A DNA stretch of 28,011 nucleotides from NCBI GenBank assembly GCA_947627585.1, contig CANQWP010000002.1:1-28011 (forward strand), in the 5' to 3' direction. Shown here one piece after another: positions 16,055-22,144 of the stretch. Origin of the DNA: an uncultured Clostridia bacterium (GTDB lineage Bacteria > Bacillota > Clostridia > Christensenellales > UBA1242). The notes under the pieces were generated by a model, which had not been told where the DNA came from, did no database searches, and saw only the letters and a list, made by a program, of their open reading frames with translations. The position numbers and the translations under genes are program-made. How positions within the stretch are numbered: the first letter of the stretch is position 1; each line of letters begins with the position of its first letter.

Positions 16055-16462
16055 ATGTTTGACGAAAAAAGGCTTTCACATTTGCTTGGTGTTGCAAATT
16101 TGATGAAAAGTCACGCACGCGAGTTTGACCTCGACGAAAATGAGATGTTTTTGCTTGGCTTTTTGCATGACGTTGGGTATTTGTTTTGTGACGACGACCA
16201 TGAAAGAGTCGGCGGAAATTTTTTGAGGGAACAAGGATATAAATATTGGAAAGAGGTGGAAAATCACGGCAAGGTAAATTGCAAAGCTTCTTCCGCGCAA
16301 AAGTTGCTAAATTGGTGTGATATGCATGTTGATTTGAACGGCAAATTTGTGACATTTGAAGAGAGGTTAAACGACATTGCCAAGCGGCGCGGACAAAATT
16401 CTTTGGCCTATCAAAAAGCCGAGAAAATCATTGAAGATTTGCAAAAGGAAAATCTTAAATAA
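16055..16462 (+). CDS. HD-domain phosphohydrolase-like protein
   Basis: A 135-residue soluble protein of the HD superfamily. It has the early His9 (LSHLLGVANLM), the HD doublet His38-Asp39 (LLGFLHDVGYLF) and a following DDDHERVGG that may add further metal ligands. HD proteins hydrolyse phosphomonoesters or phosphodiesters, often of nucleotides. The relatives closest in feel are small uncharacterised HD proteins found beside RNA-processing genes. Two starts are possible: ATG 16043, which overlaps the stop of the pseudouridine synthase, and ATG 16055, which has GAGG six bases upstream and is preferred. The substrate is unknown. Confidence 0.82.
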   Translation: MFDEKRLSHLLGVANLMKSHAREFDLDENEMFLLGFLHDVGYLFCDDDHERVGGNFLREQGYKYWKEVENHGKVNCKASSAQKLLNWCDMHVDLNGKFVTFEERLNDIAKRRGQNSLAYQKAEKIIEDLQKENLK

Positions 16463-16502
16463 CAAAAAAATGTGCAAAAAAGGCGCAAAAAGTGGGGTTT
16501 TT

Positions 16503-18290
16503 ATGAAAAATCGCAGTGAAATTGAAGAAAAATATAAATGGGATTTGACAAAATTTTGCAAGAGCGACGAAGATTTTTATGCGCTTTTGCAAAAGCTGGA
16601 AAACGAAAGCAAAAAGTTCGCAAAATTTGAAGGGCGCCTCGGCGACGACAAAGTTTTGCTGGAATATTTGAATTTCAAGTGTCAAGTCTTGGAAGAGGCG
16701 GGCAAGACGTCCTATGCTTTTTTGCGACAGTGTGAAGACCGAGCAAATCGTGCGGCGAACGACATGGTGGAAAAGCGCACAATCGTCTTGACCAAACTTG
16801 ATGAGGCACTGACACCACTTGAAAACGAAATTGACCGATTTTCTTTGGCGAGACTTCAAAGTTTGCACAAAAACGCAAAATTCAAGGTCTATTCGCGCTA
16901 TTTTGAGGCCACAATTCGCCACAAAAAACACGCGCTTTCAAAAAAAGAAGAGCTTTTGCTGTCAAAAATTGGGCAGGCGATGGGCGGCGCAGAAGAAACC
17001 TTTGACAAAATCAGCGACGTCGACTTCACCTTTGAGCCGATTTTGGACTCGAAGGGCAAAAAACACGAATTTAATCAATCAAACTATTCTCTTTATGTCG
17101 AAAGCGACGACCGCACTTTGCGAAAAAACGCTTTCACAAGGATAAACGCAAAACGCGGCGAATTTATCAACACACTGGCTTCGACCTATATTTCCAGCGT
17201 CAAAGAAGACTGCGTGATGGCGAAAATCAGGAAATATAAATCTGCGCTGGATTGTGCCATCACTTGCGAAGAGGCGAGCGAGGAGGTTTATGACCTTCTT
17301 ATTAAAAAAGTGCGCGAAAATGTGGGAATTTTGCACGAATTTTTTGAAATTAAGCGCAAAATGTTGGGGCTTTCGGACTTTGCTGTCTATGACACTTTTG
17401 CGCCGGTGACGAAAGGGTTGAGCGAGAAAAAATACACTTTTGACGAGGCGATTGAACTTGTCAAAAAGGCGACCGCGCCACTTGGGGAGGAATATCTTTC
17501 TTTGATCGACCGTGCCAAAAATGAACGATGGATCGACGTCTTTCCAAACAAGAACAAATATTCTGGCGCATTTTCAAGTGGCACGGAGGGCAAGGGAATG
17601 ACGCCTGTTGTGCTATTGAACTTTGAAGGCAATTTGGAAAGCGTTTTCACACTGGCGCATGAACTTGGCCACGCGATGCACAGCTATTTTTCCAACAAAA
17701 ATCAACCTTTTCAAACGGCAGACTATGTGATTTTTGTGGCCGAAGTTGCAAGCACGGTCAATGAGCAACTGCTTCTCAACTATCTTCTTGGTCAAGCGAA
17801 AACGGACAAAGAAAAAATTTATTTTTACGACTATTTCTTGCGAAGTGTTCGCTCCACAATTTTCCGCCAAACAATGTTTGCTGAATTTGAACAGTTTGCG
17901 CATGAGACCTATGAAAAAGAGCAGCCACTTTCGCCGGAACTTTTGTGCGAAGAATATGAAAATCTCAACAATTTCTATCATGGCAAAAAGGTCAAACAAA
18001 TTCCAGAAATGCGTTTCGAGTGGGCACGCATTCCGCACTTCTATGACAGCTTTTATGTGTATAAATATGCAACCGGACTGATTTCCGCCATCAACATTTC
18101 AGGGCATGTTTTGTCCGAGCCAAATTTTGCAAAAAAATATCTTGAGTTTTTGTCGTCAGGTTGCAAAAAAGACCCAATTTCACTCTTAAAAATTGCAAAT
18201 TGCGATTTGACACAAGAAAAAACATTTGACGATGTGTTTGCTCTTTGCAAAGATTTCTTGAAAAAATGGGAAGCATTATTGAAAAACTAA
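16503..18290 (+). CDS. pepF: oligoendopeptidase F (M3B metallopeptidase)
   Basis: A 595-residue cytoplasmic zinc peptidase, the normal length for PepF. The zinc motif HELGH is at residues 386-390 (FTLAHELGHAMHSYF), with the downstream glutamate in VAEVASTVNEQLLL. The M3-type C-terminal block (FDSFYVYKYATGLISA) is also present, written here as IPHFYDSFYVYKYATGL. PepF cleaves short peptides of about 7-17 residues and recycles peptides in the cytoplasm. GGGG precedes ATG 16503; the open frame upstream to 16377 overlaps the HD gene and is discarded. It is the last gene of the cluster, ending at the terminator 18383-18415. Confidence 0.96.
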   Translation: MKNRSEIEEKYKWDLTKFCKSDEDFYALLQKLENESKKFAKFEGRLGDDKVLLEYLNFKCQVLEEAGKTSYAFLRQCEDRANRAANDMVEKRTIVLTKLDEALTPLENEIDRFSLARLQSLHKNAKFKVYSRYFEATIRHKKHALSKKEELLLSKIGQAMGGAEETFDKISDVDFTFEPILDSKGKKHEFNQSNYSLYVESDDRTLRKNAFTRINAKRGEFINTLASTYISSVKEDCVMAKIRKYKSALDCAITCEEASEEVYDLLIKKVRENVGILHEFFEIKRKMLGLSDFAVYDTFAPVTKGLSEKKYTFDEAIELVKKATAPLGEEYLSLIDRAKNERWIDVFPNKNKYSGAFSSGTEGKGMTPVVLLNFEGNLESVFTLAHELGHAMHSYFSNKNQPFQTADYVIFVAEVASTVNEQLLLNYLLGQAKTDKEKIYFYDYFLRSVRSTIFRQTMFAEFEQFAHETYEKEQPLSPELLCEEYENLNNFYHGKKVKQIPEMRFEWARIPHFYDSFYVYKYATGLISAINISGHVLSEPNFAKKYLEFLSSGCKKDPISLLKIANCDLTQEKTFDDVFALCKDFLKKWEALLKN

Positions 18291-18382
18291 AACGAATAAA
18301 TATTCAAAAACATGAATTATTATTCACACTCAATTAGGTAAAAAAACTCAGTTGTTTTAATTAAAAGCAAACTTGAAATCAC

Positions 18383-18415
18383 AAAAAAGACAGGACAAAA
18401 AGTCCTGTTTTTTTT
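18383..18415. terminator. bidirectional terminator
   Basis: CAGGAC (18391-18396) pairs with GTCCTG (18402-18407) around AAAAA, flanked by AAAAAA on the left and eight T on the right. It serves pepF on plus and the cysteine-rich gene on minus. The rest of 18291-18500 is AT-rich with nothing else recognisable. Confidence 0.9.
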
Positions 18416-18512
18416 GATATCTCGCTTTTTCTGTCTTTTGCAATCGCTATTTTTCTTTTGTTATAAAAGTTCGGCTTATTTGTTGTTTTTGTTTTGATTT
18501 AAAAGTCAAAAT

Positions 18513-18737
18513 TCAACAATTTTTTGCCAAGAGATATCCTATTGCAAAATATATCATGTTGTCTTGCGAGCAGTTGCTTCCGCATGGAAGGGGACATTGC
18601 GGAAAACACGTTGGCGGGCAAGGCGGCTGACAACCGCAGCCACAGTTCTGCCAATTTTGGCCATAGCCGGGACAGCAGTTGCCGAATGGACGCAAATCTT
18701 GATAACAACCTGTTTGATATTTGCACGAGTATTTCAT
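18513..18737 (-). CDS. small cysteine-rich protein, 13 Cys in 74 residues
   Basis: The ATG at 18737 has a perfect GGAGG seven bases upstream (18749-18745), which makes this a convincing gene despite its size. The product begins MKYSCKYQTGC, then carries closely spaced cysteines with Pro, Gly and Asn (NCCPGY, NCGCGCQPPCPPTCFPQCPLPCG), and ends in a short hydrophobic segment (MIYFAIGYLLAKNC). There is no signal peptide. Such compact Cys/Pro-rich proteins are typical of spore-coat or metal-binding proteins, but I cannot assign a family. A possible sigma-E-like promoter lies just upstream, which would fit a coat role. The gene is transcribed divergently from tlyA. Confidence 0.75.
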   Translation of the reverse strand: MKYSCKYQTGCYQDLRPFGNCCPGYGQNWQNCGCGCQPPCPPTCFPQCPLPCGSNCSQDNMIYFAIGYLLAKNC

Positions 18738-18755
18738 TTGTTTGCCTCCATTATC

Positions 18756-18784
18756 AGCGTATGTGAAAATTTTTTATTTGTGAC
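18756..18784 (-). promoter_or_regulatory. possible sigma-E/K-like promoter of the cysteine-rich gene
   Basis: On minus, GTCACAAA (18784-18777), 13 bases, then CATACGCT (18763-18756). It resembles the element before yunB. The start point would fall almost on the GGAGG, giving a very short leader, so the call is weak. Confidence 0.3.
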
Positions 18785-18824
18785 TCTGGGTGGCAAAAGT
18801 TTTTTGGACATATTTCAATTCAGT

Positions 18825-18853
18825 TTGAAAGTTGAAGCTGTTTGAGATATAAT
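18825..18853 (+). promoter_or_regulatory. promoter of tlyA, leaderless arrangement
   Basis: TTGAAA (18825-18830), exactly 17 bases, then TATAAT (18848-18853). Six bases later is the ATG at 18860. The expected start point coincides with the start codon and no Shine-Dalgarno exists. Confidence 0.8.
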
Positions 18854-18859
18854 TTCATT

Positions 18860-19579
18860 ATGAGACTTGATTTGTTTTTGTTTGAAAAAGGCTTTTATGC
18901 GTCACGCGAAAAAGCGAAGCAGGCGGTGGAAAGTGGCCGCGTGCTTGTTGGCGGGAAACTTGTCACAAAGCCGGCTTTCGACTGCGATGGAAATGCCGAG
19001 ATTGAGGCTAAGCCCTTTGAATTTGTCTCGCGCGGTGGCTTCAAACTCCAAAAGGCGCTGGAAGAATTCGGGATTGATTTGCGCGGGCGCGTCGTTTTGG
19101 ACATCGGGGCGTCAACGGGTGGTTTCACCGATGTTTGCCTTCAAAATGGTGCGAAAAAAGTCTATGCGATTGACACCGGCGAAGGGCAACTTGCTAAAAA
19201 ACTTTTGAAAGACAAAAGGGTGAAAAATCTTGAAAAGACAAACTTTTTGTCCCTTTCAAAAGACAAGTTTTCTGACGCCAGCTTTGTTTGCATTGATGTC
19301 TCCTTTGTCAGCCTAACAAAGTTTGCGAAAAAACTTTTTGATGATTTTTCCGGCAAGACTGCGGAAATTGTGGCGCTCATCAAGCCGCAGTTTGAAGTCG
19401 GGCTGGAATATTCGCGCAAGCACAAAGGGATTGTCAAAGACGAAAAAGTGCATCAAAAAGTGATTGAAAAAGTTGTGGAGGAATTCGAAAAACAGCATTT
19501 CAAAACACTTGGTTTGACAACATCTCCAATCAAAGGTGGCGACGGAAACACTGAATTTTTGATTTGGTTGAAAAATTAA
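18860..19579 (+). CDS. tlyA: TlyA-family rRNA methyltransferase
   Basis: A 239-residue protein with an N-terminal S4 RNA-binding domain (RLDLFLFEKGFYASREKAKQAVESGRVLVGG, about 1-50), the TlyA linker FVSRGGFKLQKALEEFGID, and an FtsJ-like methyltransferase fold starting VVLDIGASTGGFTDVCLQNGAKKVYAIDTG (residues 78-107). IKPQFE and the C-terminal SPIKGGDGNTEFLIWL complete the family pattern. TlyA enzymes 2'-O-methylate cytidines in 16S and/or 23S rRNA; in Clostridia the gene is often near DNA repair and isoprenoid genes, which are absent here. The ATG at 18860 sits six bases after a TATAAT with no ribosome binding site, implying a leaderless mRNA. A terminator follows. Confidence 0.95.
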   Translation: MRLDLFLFEKGFYASREKAKQAVESGRVLVGGKLVTKPAFDCDGNAEIEAKPFEFVSRGGFKLQKALEEFGIDLRGRVVLDIGASTGGFTDVCLQNGAKKVYAIDTGEGQLAKKLLKDKRVKNLEKTNFLSLSKDKFSDASFVCIDVSFVSLTKFAKKLFDDFSGKTAEIVALIKPQFEVGLEYSRKHKGIVKDEKVHQKVIEKVVEEFEKQHFKTLGLTTSPIKGGDGNTEFLIWLKN

Positions 19580-19584
19580 AAATG

Positions 19585-19615
19585 CGCAAAAAAGGCCGGT
19601 TTTTTGCGTTTTTTT
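19585..19615. terminator. bidirectional terminator between tlyA and SDR gene
   Basis: CGCAAAAAA (19585-19593) pairs with TTTTTTGCG (19600-19608) around GGCCGG, followed by seven T. Its sequence closely resembles the terminator at 222-260. Confidence 0.85.
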
Positions 19616-19677
19616 GAATTGTTTTCAAAATTTTATATAAATTTTTGTTTTGCTTTCACGTTAAAAAAACAAATTTT

Positions 19678-20466
19678 CTATTCTTTTTCAGTTTTATAGA
19701 AGATTTTGTTCAAGATTTTTATCATTGCGCTTTTTGGCAAAATTTTTCGCGCAAAATTGAAAAAATGATATTCCTTTCCAATGATGTAGCGCGGCTTGAA
19801 CTTTTCTTTTTCACAAACTTTCAAAATTTTTGAAACAGCATATTCTGGGCTCATGCGTCTTTTTTCGGTTTTCTCAGTCGGACGGGTGGAAAGGTCGATT
19901 GAGTTGCCATATCTTTCGTTTGTGTCATAGACTTTCACGCGGTTTTCGGTGAAGTTTGTGCGGACATCTCCGGGGCAAATGGAAGTCACTTGAATTTTTG
20001 TCTTTGAAAGTTCCATTCTAAGCCCTTGCGCAAAACTGTCCACAGCGGCTTTGCTTGCACAATAATATGTTTTGAACGGAAGTGGGAAAAGGGCGGTTGC
20101 GGAGGCGATGATGACAATTTTCCCTTTCGGCTTCATGATTGGAATGGCATATTTGCACGCAAACGCCGTGCCAAAAAAGTTGACGTCGCATTGTTTTTTG
20201 CACGCTTTTTCGTCCAAAAGCTCCACAGCGCCACTTATGCCATAGCCGGCGCATGTGATGAGCATGTCAATTTCGCCATATTTTTCTTTGATTTGCTCAA
20301 AAATATCTTTCAACATTTTGCTGTCGGAGACGTCACAAGCAAAGTCTCGCCCGTCGAGCGAAATGTCAATCACGACATCTCCTTTCGCTTCAAATTTTTC
20401 TCTCAGCCCTTTTCCAAGGCCGCTGCTTGCGCCGGTGATGACAATTGTGCGTTTTTCAGTTCGCAT
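19678..20466 (-). CDS. short-chain dehydrogenase/reductase (SDR)
   Basis: A 262-residue NAD(P)-dependent oxidoreductase of the classical SDR family. The nucleotide-binding motif TGASSGLG is at residues 11-18, the catalytic Ser near 122 (IIASATALFPLP), and the active-site YxxxK as Tyr135-Lys139 (YYCASKAAVDSF). PGDVRT follows in the usual place. The usual NNAG reads TCAG, a mild deviation. The C-terminal extension (about 215-262) is basic and hydrophobic, as in SDRs that act on lipids or associate with membranes. TAGGAG lies eight bases ahead of ATG 20466. It is a single gene, convergent with tlyA and divergent from the SHOCT gene. The substrate cannot be deduced. Confidence 0.92.
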   Translation of the reverse strand: MRTEKRTIVITGASSGLGKGLREKFEAKGDVVIDISLDGRDFACDVSDSKMLKDIFEQIKEKYGEIDMLITCAGYGISGAVELLDEKACKKQCDVNFFGTAFACKYAIPIMKPKGKIVIIASATALFPLPFKTYYCASKAAVDSFAQGLRMELSKTKIQVTSICPGDVRTNFTENRVKVYDTNERYGNSIDLSTRPTEKTEKRRMSPEYAVSKILKVCEKEKFKPRYIIGKEYHFFNFARKILPKSAMIKILNKIFYKTEKE

Positions 20467-20529
20467 ATCAAAAACTCCTAACTTCTGTTTTAATTTTGTT
20501 TGACAAAATTTTCATGATTTTTAAAATAG

Positions 20530-20559
20530 TTGACAAATAATTCATCAACATGATATCAT
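20530..20559 (+). promoter_or_regulatory. promoter of SHOCT membrane protein gene
   Basis: A perfect -35 TTGACA (20530-20535), an 18-base spacer and TATCAT (20554-20559). The -10 box and start point are covered by the inverted repeat at 20546-20571. Confidence 0.7.
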
Positions 20560-20571
20560 ATTATCATGTTG
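20546..20571. promoter_or_regulatory. operator: perfect 10-6-10 inverted repeat
   Basis: CAACATGATA (20546-20555) and TATCATGTTG (20562-20571) are perfect inverse complements around the 6-base centre TCATAT. The inner ATGATATCAT (20550-20559) is itself a palindrome. It covers the -10 region and expected start point, a classic repressor position. The repressor is not encoded next to it. Confidence 0.75.
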
Positions 20572-20625
20572 AAAGGCAAATTTTTTGCGTTTAAAGCAAA
20601 ATTTTGTAAAAAAAGGACAAACTAG
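20566..20625 (+). CDS. possible 19-codon leader ORF
   Basis: An ATG lies exactly six bases after the -10 box TATCAT, as in the leaderless genes of this window, and opens a 19-codon frame (MLKGKFFAFKAKFCKKRTN) ending at TAG 20623-20625, four bases before the ATG of the membrane protein gene. It is basic and unlike anything I recognise. It may act through its translation rather than its product. It could also be coincidence. Confidence 0.3.
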   Translation: MLKGKFFAFKAKFCKKRTN

Positions 20626-20629
20626 AAAT

Positions 20630-21166
20630 ATGTATATGAACAAAACAAAAAGAAATCTCATTTTGGCAAGCGCCATCGTCAATTTGATTGGGGTGACGGC
20701 AAGCTTTGTGTTTGCACTTCTCATTCATTTCAATGTTGATGCGATCAAAGAATATGTTGATTATGTAGCGATGCTCAACTATTCCGTTTTTAACTTGGTC
20801 TATAGCATCATTTCCTTTGTTGTCGGCATTGTTGGAAGTTCCCTTCTCATTTGGTCAGTGAGAAAGAAGGGAAAGTTTTTCCGCGTTTCGCAAGGGTTTT
20901 ACATTGCCGGTTTTATTATTGTGGTGATAAGCGGCGGGTGGCTTGCTTGGGTGCTGCTGTTCATCTCTATGTTCATTCCTGATGTGATTGTCATGAACAC
21001 AAGAAGTGAAATCAGGCGTGAAGAAAGAGAGGAAGAGAAGCAAACAATCAAAAATGATGAGGCATATGAAGAAAAGAAGAGGCGCATTGAAGATTTGAAA
21101 CGTATGCGCGACAACGGCATCATCACCGAGGAGGAATATAAGCAAAAATTGTTTGATTTGCTATGA
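20630..21166 (+). CDS. membrane protein with C-terminal SHOCT domain
   Basis: A protein of about 178 residues with four probable membrane helices (LILASAIVNLIGVTASFVFALLIHF; LNYSVFNLVYSIISFVVGIVGSSLLIW; FYIAGFIIVVISGGWLAWVLLFISMFI, likely forming two). A highly charged cytoplasmic linker (RREEREEEKQ...EEKKRR) and a C-terminal SHOCT motif (IEDLKRMRDNGIITEEEYKQKLFDLL) follow. SHOCT is a short oligomerisation or targeting helix pair. The membrane part resembles DUF4064-type stress-related proteins. The start is ATG 20630 (or 20636); AAAGGA lies 12 bases upstream, longer than ideal, and a leader ORF ends just before it. Regulation by a repressor at the 20546-20571 operator is likely. Confidence 0.85.
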   Translation: MYMNKTKRNLILASAIVNLIGVTASFVFALLIHFNVDAIKEYVDYVAMLNYSVFNLVYSIISFVVGIVGSSLLIWSVRKKGKFFRVSQGFYIAGFIIVVISGGWLAWVLLFISMFIPDVIVMNTRSEIRREEREEEKQTIKNDEAYEEKKRRIEDLKRMRDNGIITEEEYKQKLFDLL

Positions 21167-21170
21167 TGTA

Positions 21171-21206
21171 AAAAAAGACGAGACCTTTTCGAGCCTCGTT
21201 TTTTTT
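21171..21206. terminator. terminator after the SHOCT gene
   Basis: ACGAG (21178-21182) pairs with CTCGT (21195-21199), flanked by AAAAAA(G) and eight T. It can also act on minus downstream of tRNA-Ser. Confidence 0.65.
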
Positions 21207-21209
21207 CTT

Positions 21210-21368
21210 CAAGCAAAAGCGCAGTTTCTCAAAAAAACACCATGAGCGATTGCGCAAAAGCGCCAACGAAGTGCGGTTTTCATCCGGCGCAAGATAGAGA
21301 AAAAACAAGCCCAAAAGCGATGCTCTTTGAACTTGTTCAAAAACGAGCTCAAGGCGCAGTTTTTTTCT
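21210..21368 (-). other. structured tRNA-Ser trailer region, possible ncRNA or tRNA-array remnant
   Basis: This gene-free stretch is less AT-rich than other gaps and contains several hairpin-forming segments: GCGC-AAAA-GCGC (around 21255), CGG/CCG inside a GCGCC/GGCGC pair, and TTTGAAC-TT-GTTCAAA (21326-21341). GCGCAGTTT occurs twice (near 21216 and 21353), and AAAAAAACTGCGC follows the CCA end of both tRNAs in this window. No protein-coding content is convincing. Confidence 0.35.
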
Positions 21369-21370
21369 CA

Positions 21371-21460
21371 TGGCGCAGAGGAAGAGATTCGAACTCTTGG
21401 TGCAATTTCTCACACACAGCCTTTCCAGGGCTGCACCTTAAACCACTCGGACACCTCTGC
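21371..21460 (-). tRNA. tRNA-Ser (anticodon GGA)
   Basis: On minus the gene begins GCAGAGG at 21460 and closes with CCTCTGC at 21381-21375, discriminator G (21374) and encoded CCA (21373-21371). The anticodon stem CAGCC/GGCTG holds the loop CTGGAAA, giving anticodon GGA for UCC/UCU serine codons. The long variable arm and GAGTTCGAATCTC T arm fit a class II tRNA-Ser. Confidence 0.96.
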
Positions 21461-21490
21461 AAATGGTTTAATTAAGTTTTTTGCTTTTGA

Positions 21491-21519
21491 ATTTTAACAT
21501 AAACGGGAAGGAAAATCAA
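21491..21519 (-). promoter_or_regulatory. promoter of tRNA-Ser
   Basis: On minus, TTGATT (21519-21514), exactly 17 bases, and TAAAAT (21496-21491), about 24 bases ahead of the expected start region for the tRNA transcript. Confidence 0.65.
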
Positions 21520-21626
21520 GGAAATTTTCAAAGATTTGTAAAAAATCAAGATTATTTTAAGCCTTCATTTCAAAAAACTAAATCATATATTGTAATAATT
21601 TTTATAAATTTTTTGAAAAATAAGTC

Positions 21627-21655
21627 TTGACATATGTCGAATTTTGTTGTAAGAT
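21627..21655 (+). promoter_or_regulatory. promoter of the 120-residue protein gene
   Basis: A perfect TTGACA (21627-21632), 17 bases and TAAGAT (21650-21655). The -35 is overlapped by the palindrome GACATATGTC (21629-21638); the half ATATGTC recurs at 21654-21660, 22 bases away. Confidence 0.75.
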
Positions 21656-21660
21656 ATGTC
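21629..21660. promoter_or_regulatory. possible operator, GACATATGTC plus repeated half-site
   Basis: GACATATGTC (21629-21638) is a perfect 10-base palindrome over the -35 box. ATATGTC is repeated at 21654-21660, two helical turns downstream, over the start region. This suggests a repressor contacting both sites on one DNA face. Confidence 0.45.
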
Positions 21661-21674
21661 CAAGGAGAGAAAGG

Positions 21675-22037
21675 ATGGGCACTTATGATGAAAACATTGT
21701 GGGCTATTTGAACAGTCGCTTCACGAACTCATACTGCGTGACCAACCCGCATGAGGCTGAAAGAATATATGAAAAATATTGCAGGCAACTGCAACAAAAT
21801 GGCGAGACTCCGCTCCCTGCCGATCAAGTTTTGTGTATGACAACCGGGATGTCTTGTCGAGACGAGGACCAGGACATTCCGCTAAGAGATGCGACGATTG
21901 ATGCTGACTATGCGCTGTCATATATATACAAGAGGCATGAAAGCAAATTGTGTGCAGTTGTGCTTGAAATTGGTCTTGCACCACAAGTCTATGTGCCAAA
22001 AATTCCGGTGGCCAACAGGGAAGAAAGAAGTTTATAA
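21675..22037 (+). CDS. hypothetical protein, 120 residues
   Basis: I do not recognise the family. The start at ATG 21675 has an excellent ribosome binding site (AAGGAGAGAAAGG), and a strong promoter with operator-like repeats lies directly upstream, so this is a real gene. The product is soluble and acidic, with no membrane segment. It opens MGTYDENIVGYLNSRFTNSYCV and has a helical middle (PHEAERIYEKYCRQLQQN). Five cysteines are spread through it without a zinc-ribbon pattern. It stands alone, with a terminator at 22044-22073 before the formate-tetrahydrofolate ligase gene. Confidence 0.78.
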   Translation: MGTYDENIVGYLNSRFTNSYCVTNPHEAERIYEKYCRQLQQNGETPLPADQVLCMTTGMSCRDEDQDIPLRDATIDADYALSYIYKRHESKLCAVVLEIGLAPQVYVPKIPVANREERSL

Positions 22038-22043
22038 AAAGCA

Positions 22044-22073
22044 AAAATCACCATCATTTTTGGTGTTTTTTTT
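22044..22073 (+). terminator. terminator after the 120-residue protein gene
   Basis: CACC (22050-22053) pairs with GGTG (22063-22066), extended by A/T pairs, and is followed by seven T. The T-run adjoins the -35 box of the next gene. Confidence 0.65.
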
Positions 22074-22100
22074 GTTTTTGACTTTGTTTTGTGATAGAAT
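22072..22100 (+). promoter_or_regulatory. promoter of fhs
   Basis: TTGTTT (22072-22077), 17 bases and TAGAAT (22095-22100). The leader of about 38 bases carries a full AGGAGG. Confidence 0.5.
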
Positions 22101-22144
22101 GTCTTAGAAAATTGAACGAAATCGTAACAGAACAGGAGGCTCAT

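Noticed and set aside
21242..21475. Plus-strand ORF ending ...RRGRDSNSWCNFSHTAF
   Set aside because: Its C-terminal half is the reverse of tRNA-Ser; such 'RGRDSNS' ORFs are a well-known annotation artefact.
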